DNA from: Bugulina stolonifera
Lineage: Eukaryota > Bryozoa > Gymnolaemata > Cheilostomatida > Bugulidae
NCBI GenBank assembly: GCA_935421135.1
Contig: OW285191.1
Span: 8,441,504 to 8,505,503 of the forward strand
DNA length: 64,000 bases
Direction: 5' to 3'
Shown here piece by piece: positions 1-13,912 of this stretch. The notes beneath the pieces are model-generated. The model saw nothing but the letters and a program-made list of their open reading frames with translations. It searched no databases and was not told where the DNA came from. Position numbers and translations under genes: made by a program. Each line of letters starts with the position of its first letter. Position 1 is the stretch's first letter.

Positions 1-1654
1 TGCCCCTAGAGAACTGAATATAATATGCGTTATTAAAACAGACAGGTAGGTGAGATCTGGACCAGGGTTACAAAGCAGGAAATGAATCACTGTTTATGTA
101 AGACATATTATAGAAGGAAAGAGAGATTAAAGTATTAGATGAACACCTTTTTATAATCAGCTGTAATAACAGAAGAATGTGGGCTGTTTGCGTTAAGTTG
201 ATAGCATTTGGCATTGTATTGCAATGACACGGATTACTCTTTTTTGCATTAACTAGAATACGAGTATCGCAAAACACATATTTTAAATATTCAATAACAT
301 AAATTCATCTATTGTTGCGATATTCTGTACCAGGTAGGATGTCATTGCAAGAGAGAAATGACTAAAGGAAATTACTGCCGTGACGTCCTACGGTGTTTGT
401 TTGCCGGAAAAGTGTGATGCTAATGGTAATAGATTTCTTAGAAATGTAGTAATTATATAATTGCATGCTCCCAGGATTAGATGGATCCTCTATAGAATAT
501 CAGATGTAATGCAGTGCACGGTCTTTTAACCTTAACTACAAAATAATTTATAATGATAATCCAAATGACAGATTGGTGTATAATGTTATAACAACTAGAT
601 ATCCTATGTCCTAGGTTATACAGGATACAGGTATACACGTAGGCAGGGGTGCTGAGCTCTGTTTACTCTGAGGCAAAAAGTTTTAGTCAACTTCTGTAGA
701 GTTCTATTACGTTCATGTATATAGCAGCTGTCAATTTTCCTAGCTATGAAAGCTGTCAATCTTTCTGTCATTGAAACTGAAGCATTGCCGGCTCACACAA
801 TTGCTAATTGTAATAAAATGTGCAGCGTTTTAGCGAATTTCTTTTATGACAAGCCGTTGTTGGCCATCTGTGGTGGAAACGCTGTTGAGCTGTTCGTCTT
901 TGACAACCTATCTCAAAGCAGTGTGATATGCTGTATGAGATATAAAAGTTTGTTTCTTGGAAATTCCAACACCAACTGCGCCTTCAAGAGTGTTATATGC
1001 CGGCATAAAGGAAATTTGATTCTAGTATGGTGATAAGTTTGTAAAAATTTTTTTTCTCAGGGCGACAATTGTGTGGGCTGTTGAGAACTCGTACGTTTGT
1101 GCATGGGGGCACAACTCGTGTGTCCTAACCTGCAAGCCATCCATACAACTGGAAACTACGTCCTGTTGATGAAATGCAAGGTCGCAAAGTGAGATGTCAA
1201 GGTCAACATGAGCTATAAATTCAGTCGGAGAAGCAATATTTAGGACAATACATTGTGTTAGCTTGCATATCCTAGACTACCTTATTATAGCAGTTCTATC
1301 CAAAATCCTATTTGAGCAACAAGCAATAATATCTACTTGCCAAGGAATATTACTTAAAAGTAATTATTATTTCACTTCCTGTGGTATATATAGATAATAG
1401 AGCTGTTGGTTGCTGGTTACTGACCACTGAAGGTTACCAATAGGATGGTCAATGTCAACTTTTGTTTATAACATTAATACCATGATTGTCTAGACTATTA
1501 TCATATCTCTATTATGGATACAATTATAGACCCTATGTTACATTGGATTGGGAGTGCTAGTCTAACATAATAGATTACATGCAAAGAAGATGTTATACTC
1601 TATTATAATGAAACAATACGATATTAGTCCCATCAAATTCTTAGGATTTGTATT
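1..1654. other. Gene-poor stretch, nothing recognised
   Basis: AT-rich sequence without a recognisable gene. A 95-codon open frame on the plus strand at 746-1033 has no motif, no convincing splice context and no resemblance I can name, so I do not call it a gene. Confidence 0.5.
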
Positions 1655-1961
1655 ACAGGTATATAAACTCACTGGCTTATACTCCTTGGGGTGACCAGGC
1701 AGACCAGCCCCTTGCAGCTTGCACTGCCGGGTGCCAGTGCTGGCCAACTCCCTGTGAGAAAGGTCCAGATGACATGGGCTTTTTTTGGCAGAGGTAGAGG
1801 AGTTGCCTTGAAGCCATGCTGGCTTGCATGACCTCAAGGACTTTTATATGAGGCACAGGAGCAATTGTGGCTGGATGCTCTTCCTAACAACACCGGGATT
1901 CGAACCTGGAACCTTCAGCATGAAAGCTCAGCATTCAAACTCCTAAGCCATGGCTGCTCCC
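1655..1961 (-). mobile_element. tRNA-derived SINE-like element
   Basis: Read on the minus strand, the 5' end at about 1961 begins a tRNA-like head. It has a perfect RNA polymerase III A box (TGGCTTAGGAG, 1940-1950) and, 33 nt on, a perfect B box (GGTTCGAATCC, 1896-1906). The A-box to B-box distance fits a tRNA promoter. A GC-richer body unlike the AT-rich flanks follows to about 1655. The head continues into non-tRNA sequence instead of closing an acceptor stem, so this is a SINE rather than a tRNA gene. The left boundary is uncertain. Confidence 0.75.
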
Positions 1962-4900
1962 TTTGTATTACATGTATATACATGCATGCTGTGCATTTAT
2001 TGGTAGTACAATCACCTTTATGTTTATGTAACTTTTACATGAATAAACTTTTAAGCAAACAAAATATAACAATGCAAATAACACAGCCTTTAACATTACC
2101 ATACATGTAAGTAATCAGTTATTTTATATCCTGTACATGCCCAGGGATGATGACCCCAGTGGAAAGTGTCATAATATCGTATCATTGAATATTACATTGT
2201 ATATTCACAGTGCAAAATGATTTTGGCAAAATAGCCATCAAACTACATTCTACTGAACATACAGACTGAAGCTAATCTACATCATAATCATTGTATTCGT
2301 ATCATTAATTAAAGAGAGATAAATCACCGAAATGCAAGGGTGGATTATTGTAAAACAATAATTTGATAATGAAAAGTTTGGCTGATATAGACACTCATGA
2401 CATACAAGAATGACTTGCTAATTTTGTATTGTTATAGAGAAAGCGTTACGTGACCTACATGTGAATGAAAGTAAGTTACTTTGGATCAGACAGCAAGAGG
2501 AAGAATCATATCAGATTATGGTTGTGTCACCTCCTTCTTACCAGCTTCATCATTGTTCCACCTTCTTAATCCATATAAGATTAAGGGTCTGATTTGAACA
2601 ACAAAGTTCCCCACTAGAACGTGTCACAATGGCCTAAATAATAATAATATAATTTATTATAATATTATTATAATAATCTAATTTATTATGATAACGATAA
2701 TACTAGTTTAATACTCTTATATGATAAATATGTAGTTGCAATATACATAACTATTTAGTTAAGAGTATAATAACACGTATAAGGTACTTTTCTATTCTTT
2801 TATTATAGAGATTATAGCTGGTATGTTTGTATTTAACAATCGAGACCACCGCAGATACCAGGAAACATGACTGGTGCATTATATATGCCAGAGAAGTACC
2901 TTTATTATCCTAATGAGTCTACCTAACCTGATGTAACAGTGTGAAGCACAACAAACTCCATTGCCAAACTAAAGTGTTACACATATTTAATTATGCAATA
3001 TCAGGATTAGTCGACAAATCATTCTAAATTTTTGTCTCTCAACTGATGAACTGTATACCCGCCTACATATACATTGTCATAATACTCTATATTTCACAAA
3101 GGCTTTAGGGAGTTGAACACATTCCCTTTAAAAAGCAACAAACAACAAAAAAGCTCGCTCTTATTTCAGAAATAAAGGCTGGCCAATCAGGTGATATATC
3201 ATAGACTTTCAGCATCACCACTTCCTTTTTTGAAATGCTTGGTGTAGCAAAAAAGGTCAGTACATTAACTTGCACACTAAAAGACCTATGTGAATTCAAG
3301 ACCACAGTAGCAAATCATCATCGCACCACAACTTTTTGTTAATATTTATTGTTTTTCTCGAAAGAAAAAAAGATTAAATTTCAAAATTACTAAAAATGAT
3401 GTAACAATTGACGTAAACATACATATTGGCAAAACCAACCTTGGTGAAGTTTACAGCATTTTACAAAAAATATCTTTTAGAATAGTCAGTAGCTATTCCT
3501 ATTCCCAGTTCTCTGAAGAATTCTCTTAATCTCAATTTGTAGTTGTACAAATGTTTTCTATGTATTTGCTGTACATTGTGTAGCGCACAACCTTGGGTTC
3601 AAAATATCCATTCTTAGCGTATACACACATTTTCCTGCCATACATTCCACCATGCTAAAGAAGAAAACTCATAAACTGCAGTATATTATGAGCCAGGGAG
3701 CTGGACTATGGGTAAATAATCTCATCTATACGACAGTGGTAAGCGTGACTGTCTTAACCACAAAGTATGAATCTTTGTCAAGGTGTTTCAGTTCAAATAA
3801 TTACATGTACCTACTATAGCCCTCCCTGATAATCTAAAAGTGGAAGATCAACCGCCCTTGTTTATACTAGCTTACATGCATGTCAAGTTCCGCCTGTCTA
3901 GCTGACTAAAAAGGTATCAGTAACATATTTGGTCCTTACCGATTTTATAGCTACTTAAATTTGTAAACAAGGTTGAGAGGGTGGTGCAGAGTTTAACCTG
4001 GTGTAAGCTTACCAAGTCATCCTGATTCCGCAGAAGACTCTCTGATTTTCAACTCAAATTTTGGTACCCCACCCAAAAAGGACACCCCCACCCAACAGCC
4101 GAATCGCCCTGATTGTTATCAGTCGAACTTAACAAGCCTGACCTGGTGAGTGATGAAGCTAAGGCTAAGGGTGACAGGTTCAAGTCTCACACGCTCCTGT
4201 CATGTATTAAAAGGTGAGCTCTTTTACTCACATATACATGTACCTGTTGTTCATACAAGCTTCAGCAGAATGCATGGGGTATAAAAAAACAGTGAACAAC
4301 CTTCGGCATGTCTGTTATGACTGACTATTCATATAACACATCTTTAATAAATTTGGTTTATAGTAAGCAATTGAGATGCAACCTTGACCATTTCAAGGTG
4401 AAATTTGCTTCCCAATTTCATAACATACTGAGTAATTTGTGAGGGTCTATATTAAAACATGTTTCCTTGTATGTTACCAGAAGGCTTTTTTACGATTACA
4501 AATTCTGCATTTCCAATAGAATGACAGTTCCGATGGGTTGAAAATCATTTGCCGCTTCACACCAATTTAACAGGAAAGTGAGGGCGAATATTCATATATT
4601 TATCATGCATAATTTTCAATTAAAACTTTGGTAGTCCTTATTTGACAATTTTAACATTGAGGATTACGGCATATCCGGAGCATGAAAAGTTGATAAAAAC
4701 TATGAGAAATTATAATTCAGGTAGGTTGGCATGAGTACAAGAAGCAAATATAGTTAAAATCATCTCTAGTGACTTAGAACTGGAAATGTAATAAATTAAA
4801 GGCACAGAATTATTATTCAAAATGACTCTAGTGCCATCTGCTAGAACTGGGTTGCTACCTTCTTACAGAATATAAATAAATCTACCACTAGTGAGCTGTC

Positions 4901-5690
4901 ACAAAGTTACTTTTACTTACATGTATACAGATGTTTGAATTCCGATCACTTGGCAAGGCTACAAGTTGGCATCCAGAAGTGACATTCGGTGGTACATATT
5001 TCCTGTACTGATTGACCATAGAATGCAAACATTACTAATCATACAGGTGATGCTCACTCAGGGAAAGGTAAACATGTGATTCATCAACCAGCCAGTTTAC
5101 AGAATATCATTAACTCCTAGAGCACTAATCAAAATTGACCAAAAATTCATGTAATTTTGCATTCTTCCGGCTTCATTAATCATTTAGGTTTATCAAGGGT
5201 TACCGTTTACTAGTGCAGAACATATTCCCCCTTTCGTGATGGACTACTGATTAACATAAATCTAGTTCTAAATATGGTACCAAATAGTAATTATTCTCGC
5301 ATTATATCACGGGTACAAAAATGTCCAGCAGCTGAGAGTTTTTGCTTGTCTGTCTGTCTGTCGGCCTATCAGAAAATTTTCGGACTCCCCTTCGATGGTC
5401 AAATCTCACTGGGAGGTAAGTTACGAAATCCTAGTCCGGCAGAATTGATCTCTCTGTACAAAATTGCCAAAAAATTGAATATTGAAGATGGTGCAACGCA
5501 TTGTGAGCTCCTTATCGGAATGTAATTATGGCTATCCTAAGGCCTTGGATGGAAAGGAAAGGCCTCCGTTCAGTCACGAATGACAATGGAATGCTGGGAA
5601 ATACCCAGCAACCAGCAGAGCTTTTAGCAATGAAGCTTTCTGCTAGTTATACAACATTGCTCTTCATCTCATGTGTAGGGTAATCCGGTG
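1962..5690. other. Gene-poor stretch, nothing firm
   Basis: AT-rich DNA with short AT dinucleotide and trinucleotide runs (about 2636-2700). An 83-codon open frame at 5274-5525 contains a TGTC microsatellite and a GTAAGT-like site, but I found no partner exon. A degenerate B-box-like string (GGTTCAAGTC, about 4170) may be a decayed SINE. Confidence 0.4.
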
Positions 5691-5744
5691 TGATCACGGG
5701 AATGTGAACAAGACCAGGCCACACATACATGTACATGTACATTG

Positions 5745-5970
5745 TAGATGAAACCACTGATGTCCACGGCGTGTGCCCAGGATCTTCTGCTCGATTGAAT
5801 TTGGTACACTAGACCTCCAGTATTTTAGGTCCTGATCCGAACAGACCCAGCAAGTTAGGGTGAAAAGCTTGCTGAAGGCTTTTTGCCAGGAACGGCTCAG
5901 CTGGGATTTGAACTCACAGGCCCCAGAATGATAAGCTGTGTGCTCTACCAACTGAGCGATCTCGACTCCC
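5745..5970 (-). mobile_element. Second tRNA-derived SINE-like element
   Basis: On the minus strand a tRNA-like head starts at about 5970. The A box (5948-5959) reads TCGCTCAGTTGG, one mismatch from consensus, and is followed by GTAGAGC as in a tRNA D arm. The B box (5903-5915) reads GAGTTCAAATCCC. The bases after the B box do not fold back into a clean acceptor stem and unrelated sequence follows, so a SINE or tRNA pseudogene is likelier than a working tRNA. The head differs from that of the element at 1655-1961, so the two come from different tRNAs or families. Confidence 0.65.
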
Positions 5971-8140
5971 TAATGCCTGGGATATATGCAATTATTTCCC
6001 CTTGTTTGATCTATATGCTTATATGTGATTTTATATAAATTATGTAGGTCCTGCCATTATGCAGAGATAAATTACAACTTGACATAGTTGACCAAACAGA
6101 ACGTTAGTGACTCCAAAGTGTACCTGTATTAATAAAAGATTAAACTGTATACATACGTATGTACCTGCCTATTAGCCAAGAAATACGTTATATTACATGT
6201 TTAACCTTAGCCCGTTAAAAATTAAAGAGCTTAAGTTACGCAATGTATAAGTTTTGAGTCACTAAAACTACTTTAAACACAGAAAATAGATTAATTTCTT
6301 ACGGGATTAGGCTCAACCAACCATACTAAATACATGGAAATAGTCCAAATAAAGTTTCAATTTACATCCAATGTGCTAAATATACAATAACAAGGTTTAT
6401 AATAAATTATGCTGCAATATATAACGTCTATGAGCAAAGCAAAAGAATGACACAATTTAAGTTAATATTTATGGCTACTGATGACATCACAATGTAGGCT
6501 TTTAGACAGAGACATGTGCTATTTTTGGCGATGGTCACCTCTTGCCTCAGACTTCCATATCTTTTGCCAACTCCCTTCATTGATCTTTTGGTAAATCTAG
6601 TATATACTTAATTTAGGTACGTGCTATACTTCAGCTACTAAAGCATATACATGTACTTATACTATGGCTTTTTCTGCACCAGACTGTCAGATAATATGTA
6701 AATAATAATATAACCATTTCAATTTCAGTGATTTTTGTACAAATTGGTGGAGATGATGTAGAAGATGATTGTGAACTTTAGGCAAACATGAGTGTTACAT
6801 TGTAAAATCCAAGAATCACCACAAATGTCTATACTTTGAGAATCACCCTTGTAATATTTCCAGACAAGCATTGCATTTTTTTATTTTGGGACTATAATCG
6901 AAGGCGTCTCACCAGTGTTCAGTGTATATCAGAGCACATCGAAACTTGGCACCATAAAGCTGATTTACTTCACGCACTACATGTGCACCATGCACTGTAC
7001 CAACATGCCAGAATCAGTGTCCCTAGTAACATCACACTCTCTACGTCAAGTAGGTGCACAAGCAAAGAAATTTGAAAAAGTATTTGTTCTTTGCCAAATT
7101 TGAAGCAGGAGGAGTTGCCTTCTCTATGTATGAAATTTGATGATACCCAAACCGCAGTTACAAAAAGAGGTATTGGATTTTTGCTTTAGATTACAAAAGC
7201 GGGTTCATAATTGGGGAAGTAGGGAAGCTTGGAAGACCGTTACAAAACTAAATAAAGTGATTACTGAATACTGCTACAACAATCCACTAATCCACTGCAG
7301 TCACCAATACCACTACTGCTATGGAAGTACCACCCTTACTATGACTAATACTATTTCCACTACAGTTATGCCTTTTAGCACTATCATTACATTGCTCCTG
7401 CTACCGTCACTTATAACTAACTGCACATAAAGTACCGACCATTAGTTTTTCCACCAAAGCTCGGAAAGTCAAGTCAAGTACATGACTAGCAAGTATAGGT
7501 AACCAATAAATGTTGTCTCTATCCTGTTTCCAATACAAATCCCCTACTACTCTATCACAATTGCATTGTATACCACTTGATATGTAAATTATTAAATCAT
7601 ATATCATCGTTATTATTTAAAAAAATTGCAAATTGCTACATTCCCCAGGTGCTATGTAGCAAAAAGTATAGAATACATGTCTGTAATTCTGTTATCTCTT
7701 GTCCAAACTGTATTATTGCCTTATCATAGGATCCTTATTGAGATTTATAGAGGTAATGTCTCAGAGTTGGTAGCTACGGGGAGGTCTATCTATATCTGCT
7801 ACACGGTTTCTATGACGATAGGAGATTTATGCTCTAACGTTATAATACTTCTAGCCTTTATTCTTAAATGAATACCACATTTAATTGGTACGGTTGGTTG
7901 ATTCCCCTACCAATAAAGATGAGTTTTACTAGATTCCTGTTTAACCTTAGTCAATTTCACTTTCAATGTATTATTTATTATATGCAAGTCAAAGATGATG
8001 TAAACAAATTGTTGTGCAAACTTTTAAATGGATACTGCTACTAATCCATTGGCTAGTATAGACGCATCATATCCAACCAATCATTTAGCCCATAAATAGC
8101 AAATATTCAAATGAGATGTTTCTGGAAAGAGACAGGTATG
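5971..8140. other. Gene-poor stretch, nothing recognised
   Basis: AT-rich sequence with several short open frames on both strands, none longer than 97 codons and none with recognisable motifs or paired splice sites. Confidence 0.5.
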
Positions 8141-8151
8141 TCATGTTTCCA

Positions 8152-8159
8152 TATATAAA
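8152..8159 (+). promoter_or_regulatory. TATA box of the small orphan gene
   Basis: TATATAAA lies about 100 bp upstream of the ATG at 8260 and is followed by an open, non-repetitive leader. Its position suits a core promoter for the three-exon gene downstream. This is inference from motif and spacing only. Confidence 0.45.
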
Positions 8160-8259
8160 GGTGGAACATCAGCTTCCAAAATCAGAACACAGCAGTGGAT
8201 CACACAGAACTATTCATATCACGCTTTGAACGTTTGCTAGATTACAAGTACATACAGTC

Positions 8260-9559
8260 ATGGGTTATCTAGCCAGTGGAACAGAACTTATCAACATCTT
8301 CAGCAGTCAAGATAATATCTACACTTTAGATACAAAATACAGGTAAATAACATGCTACACATTATCAAAGCGCATGTAAAATAGCAGACTACATATCGAC
8401 ATGAATGTAAACTACTGTATGTATGACATACAGAAATATTATGATATGTGAAGAAACTAGGTATTCTGCATCAAGTATAAATCCTAACCTGCTATAAAAT
8501 ATACTTTTTTGAATACTGTTACCAAAATGCATTTCATTTTCGAAAGAATATTGCTTCCGCATCTATGTATCGCTGTGTTTCTGTTTATCATTTGCGAAAC
8601 TTTTTCCCTGTTTAGATAAAAAATATCTCAAGGTAAGAATGGTAAACAGAAATATTTGTGTAATTCTACTACAGATATTTCTCAGTAAAAACCATGCATT
8701 ACATTTACGGAGTACTATTTATGTTGGAGTATAAATGTGTTTGTTATTACTATTAAATTGTTAGTATGATCATAATTTCATGACTAAACTAATTGAAGTT
8801 AGATTAAAAACAAATGGTCATTGGTGTTTTGTTTTCCTGAGCCTTTGAGTGATCCAAATTTCAAAATGTAGGTCCTTCCTCTTTCATCAACCTTATTCAT
8901 GTTTAGAAAGAGGTTATATATAGATGTTTCTATTTTCAGTATCAGCAGTATCTCTGACCTAAACATGCCCGAGGAATTGGAAACAACTGGTCAAGGTTAT
9001 ACCAATGTCATTGACAAAAGCCGACATTGGCAGGACGTGATGAACCTCACACAGATTGTAAGTATTCCTCTGATCCTCTCACATAGTTTATATGTTGCAA
9101 AATATCATTTTTTATTAGTGTTTTCTAACTGGTGACCTCTATAAATTAATTTCTATGCTTCTCTAAGAATCCGGAGTTGTTAAGCTCACTACTCACCATT
9201 CCTGGAAAAATTTCTCATAATAAAGGCCAGCAACCAAAAGTACAGTATTGAATAAAATTTGAAAATAAAATATTGCCTGGTAAATTGCCAATGTTATTCT
9301 AGATTGCTCAGAACATAAGGTCATGACCTAACTAACAGAAACTTGTGAATTACAGAATGTACATGACCTGATAGTCTGTTCTTGATCTTATGTAAACGCT
9401 ACAGTTAATAGACACTGTACATGTTGTGGAGTTATTACTATCATGTAATCACGCTGTTTTATATTATTACAGTTCTGCATGCTTGAGACCGCAATAATCG
9501 CTGATCAGAGTGATGCTACACAACGGCGGGCAGAGACAAAGATGCCGTGCTCAATGTGA
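8260..9559 (+). CDS. Small orphan gene, three coding exons, 95 aa
   Basis: Exons 8260-8342, 8940-9057 and 9473-9559 join in phase (83 nt, 118 nt, 87 nt) into one frame ending in TGA. All introns are GT-AG: GTAAATA with TATTTTCAG, and GTAAGTA with ATTATTACAG. The start has G at +4 and lies 100 bp after a TATA box. An AATAAA is at 9712-9717. The product is acidic to neutral with no signal peptide, membrane segment or domain I recognise. It begins MGYLASGTEL, has an acidic middle (MPEELETTG) and ends MPCSM. Splice sites, TATA box and poly(A) signal together support a real gene. It could also be a lineage-specific young gene or a fragment of a longer transcript. Function unknown. Confidence 0.5.
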
Positions 9560-9719
9560 ATGCAGACATCATGCTGCGAAAGAAGTGATGCTTAGCGAGA
9601 TACCTCAGTAATAATTGTGCCTAATTTATTGTTTTCTACTAAAATTTGAGTTTTAATAATATAATATTTATTGTATGATGCAACCTACAAGTTATATGTC
9701 TCAACGTTTAAAATAAATT

Positions 9720-12700
9720 ACTAGTTTATCTGTTTGTACGGCATAGTGGACATGTTTATTTAAAACTTTGTATTGATTAATAATTATGTGTTAAGATACT
9801 ACAGTAACAATAAGCCTACATACTATTTTATTACTTCTAATTTATTTCTGGTTCCAAAGAGTTTGTGCATAATATATTTAATATATGTATTTATACATTG
9901 ATGCCGTTTCTATAACATAAATGACTATAAAACCAAAACATGTTTTTCACTAATTCTGTTCCACATTGCACACATTTCCTTTCCTTTCCATAATATTTTG
10001 GTCATAGTAAAATATTTTCAAATAAAATACAATGTAATCAAATATCTTACAAATTCTTGTTTTATCATTCATACCCTCTAGAATAAACATATGAAAGCAG
10101 CTGAGAAAATACACCAATATAGCATGCTATGAACAACAAAGAAATTGGAATTACCAAACAATTTTAAAATAGTTTTATGCTGTGTGAACTCTGACTAAAA
10201 TTCTCAGAACTTGTTGGACAATAACATTACCAGAGCAATCAACAGCAATGCAATGATTTGTGAACTGGTGTTTCTATTGAACCTTAACACTGGGGGTGGA
10301 GTACAACAACTTTGGGAGGAAAAATGACAATAAATAACAAATAGTTTTGATGCCAGAAATAACATTACTAATGGTAGTTGTTTACAAATATCCACTTTAC
10401 AATGCATGAACTAAGCATAAAATCACACGAGAAAGGTGCATGATAACATTATCAGCATGCATGTATCAAAGCAGAAATAAAAAGTTATATAAATATGGTG
10501 TTTCTAATATTTATATACTTTGTGTGTGTGCGCTCTCATTGTTTCGTAAAATGCTGTTGCACTTTTTTGATAGAGGTGCACCAAAATGTGCTTTTTTTAA
10601 TCTCTCAATGACAAACTATCTGGTACTGATAGTAGATCTACACTAGATAACTTAAAATTCTACAAAATTTCACTAAAGTCCTGGTGTAGCACAACCCCAC
10701 ACCCTGCTACACCACTGTTGGCTCTGACTTAGTAAGATGGGTAGAAGAAATATTTTATTTGTGCCAGAATGTCAAATATCATCCCTGTAGTGTTCAGAGC
10801 TGGGGTCCGGGAACTAAAATGAAGATTTCATGGTTTGAGGTGATTCACTAGGTAAACAGGGAAATCCCTGCTAAGGTACTGAGTACACAAATACTAACAC
10901 CAAATAAATATACTGCACGGAAAAAAATTACCTACATGCATGTTGTAGGCCTATACCTGCTTATCTACTGTATAAATTCATCTCGGAGCAATTCTGATTC
11001 CAACTGGACACTCTCAAAACATATTACTATTGTATATCAGTGTGTTCATCTATATATCATGCTGTGGTGCCAGTGTGTTAGCCTACAGCTGTTGTATAAG
11101 AGCAATGTATGCAGGGTTGCCTGGTGAGAGGGGTGGGTATTTGCCTCCCGAAACACTGGTAAGCCACAAATGTTTTGTGTCAAGTTTCATAGTGTAAGAG
11201 TTTGTCATAAGTAGACTGTGCACTTGCAGACTGCTGATCAATAATTGGACCCAATGTTTTAAGTATGAGCAGTGGTAGTTGCCTAGAACACTGTCTCGGG
11301 ATTCGTTGCCCCCTTCTCCTAATAATACCTGTTGCCGCTAAAAAGTAAAAGTATTCTTAGTAATGTAGATGTACTTGTAATAATAAACTGAAAGGCTGGA
11401 CCATATGAATAGAGATGTTAGCCCCTGTGTGGCACATCTGGTACTCCATGCTATATTTTCTACCCAAGAATCTCGATTTATTTCAGTCTTGTCAGTCTTA
11501 CAGTCAACTCTTTTAATTATCAGCAGAGAGATGAATGAGTGTAGCTGTAAAAATGGTGGATTTAATGATTAATCATAGGTTCAAAGAGATCAACCGTGGC
11601 CGAAACAGCATGGCTACAGTTTATAATAGTAGATACTCTTCATAAGAGATGACAACTCCTAATGCCAATTTTATTCACGTAGTTAGTCAATGCTTGCCTC
11701 CATGACCATGTGACACATTACATAGTAAAAGCACTACAACACTATTATGAATACAGGTATCACATCGCTTTACAGACAGCTTACACATATAAAATTAACA
11801 CAATGAATATCATTTAACACGCAGTCATTATATCTATCAATTACATTTCATGCATAGTGTTAAAGCAATACTTGATTGCATATTATAATATATTGTATAT
11901 TGTTGTTGTTATACCAGACGTCATACTAATGCATCAAACATATTAGCATAAAAATTTAGTGACCAGCATAGTTTTATATGCGTAATAATCATTAGACAAC
12001 TATTGATAGGTAAAAGAAAGCGAAAAGAGATGGTGGATGACAAAATAGAACAATTACAACGAAACAAGAATGCCAAAAATTAATATCTAAAAGCTATCTT
12101 GTGATAACTACATGTAAGTGCAAAATGTTGAGATTTGATAGGCAACTAGAGACTAGCGTGCAAATCATAGCATATAATACTGAGTAGTGCAGTTAATATC
12201 TGGAGTTGTCTGCCCTTTATATGAACTCTGGGAAGCGCTATTATAGGTCATATAACGAGTATACATTCTGAAGCGAAGTTTTGTTGCTGCACCGGAACCA
12301 TTGTTACTAAATAAGCAATGTGCAAAGTTGGAAACGTACAAGCTTAAGAGTGCATGATTTCGGTGCCACAGAATAAGCCATAGATTATTGTTAACACAGG
12401 ATGTTGGTTCTCTAGTGGTGGAGGGGGTGGAGTTGGGTGACACCATTCAGTAGAGAACGCTCCTATCCAGTACAACCAATGTTTCTAGTTTTATAGAGAA
12501 ATTGTTCGTAGGTAGCATCATAAGTCATTGAATACAATTAATAATTTCTTCCACACTTACATTAGAAATCAGGAGAGAACAACTTCACATTATACTTAAT
12601 AATCTTTTACAGTGCGGATTATTGCGATTAGCAATGTTCTAACGTTGATTACATTTTACAGTATTTTGTGATACCCTCATGATGAAAGCCTACACCCCAT

Positions 12701-13908
12701 ATTTTTCCTCACTAACTTACTATACACATTGCTGTACCACATAGACCCATGAAAGTTGTTAGTTGTTTTCACTGCAAATGAAGGGCAATGCCACTTTAAT
12801 TGCAGCCATCTGTCAATACTGTGTATTGAATTGATATAATATAATTGTGTGGACAACTCCACTTGTAGCCATCAGTCCCAATGTGCGGTAGTCTTGGGAG
12901 ATTTATTATTATTTTGCCCTTCCTTACCCATAGACAGTTTATATGTCTAGACTACAAGAATCAATTGTCTTGGAATACGATGTAGTTTGAGTAAACTATA
13001 AAGGAGTTACATAGTACGGTGAATGTGAATGATACAGAACTATTAGAATTCAAAAAATGTGTTAGAATTGGTATAAAATATGGTTTTAGTCTATTACTAT
13101 AATATTCTGTCAGTAAAACTAAACTCCAATTATGAGAGCTATATGCTGTATCAGCATGGTAGTGTATCTGACAGGGTAATCTAACAAGGAATAAGCCTAC
13201 TTGAACATGTTTTGGGAGTGTTTTATGGTTGTTCAATTGTAGTTTAATTCTAGCTTTATTCTAGCTACATGCAGATTGTACCAATTGTTCCAAGGTTGTA
13301 CATCTACCATATGATAATTAATTAAAAGTATGTGTGAATCTCTGACTATCTTGACCCTGGAAAAGCATTAGATTAATAGAATATATGACTTATACAAAAG
13401 CGATAAGCTATAGATAATGTAAGCTAGCTTTCAAGATACACATACAACTATGGTTAAGCTGGGCTATACAGCTGAAACTTATCAGCCTCTCAGATTCTTC
13501 AGGAGACTCCCTTATTTTCACCTGATGTGTAAGCCCCACTCATACTGCACAGCCCCATCCAAATTTGTTGAATCTCCTCTTTACTAGAAGAACTTGGCAG
13601 GTATGCCCATCAAGTGATTCATTGTCTTTACCTCTCATAAAGCTGCAACTCAGGTCCCCCATGGTGTGCTTTGAAGGCTACTGATATAAAAAGTTGTTCT
13701 CTCTCCACACCCAAAGATAAAAGAGAGGGGACAACTCAGATATTATTACTTTTTCTTTACTCAGTTTTACAATAATTATTATAATTACAAATAAATGCAA
13801 TATCAATGGGTTAGAAAGTTTAAAGTAATCTTGACATGAGGCTATACGCCATAGTATGTTACACTAGCTATTTTTTGTGGCAAATAAACACCTGTGTTTT
13901 GCAACATA
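9720..13908. other. Gene-poor stretch, nothing recognised
   Basis: AT-rich sequence after the poly(A) signal of the small gene. Open frames stay under 100 codons and show no domain, no low-complexity coding bias and no paired splice sites. A hairpin repeat sits at 13691-13738 (listed separately). Confidence 0.5.
13691..13738. repeat. Dispersed GTTGTC/GACAAC hairpin repeat, copy 1
   Basis: Left arm AAGTTGTTCTCTCTC and right arm GAGAGGGGACAACTC pair with a few mismatches around an A-rich loop. It belongs to a family seen at six other places in the window (20738, 49344, 56493, 58199, 58555, 62642). Confidence 0.6.
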
Positions 13909-13912
13909 ATAT

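Noticed and set aside
746..1033. 95-codon plus-strand frame
   Set aside because: No motif, no splice partner; length expected by chance in this base composition.
4140..4200. B-box-like GGTTCAAGTC
   Set aside because: No acceptable A box at the right distance; at most a decayed SINE.
5274..5525. 83-codon plus-strand frame with an internal GTAAGT
   Set aside because: Includes a TGTC microsatellite; no partner exon or similarity recognised.
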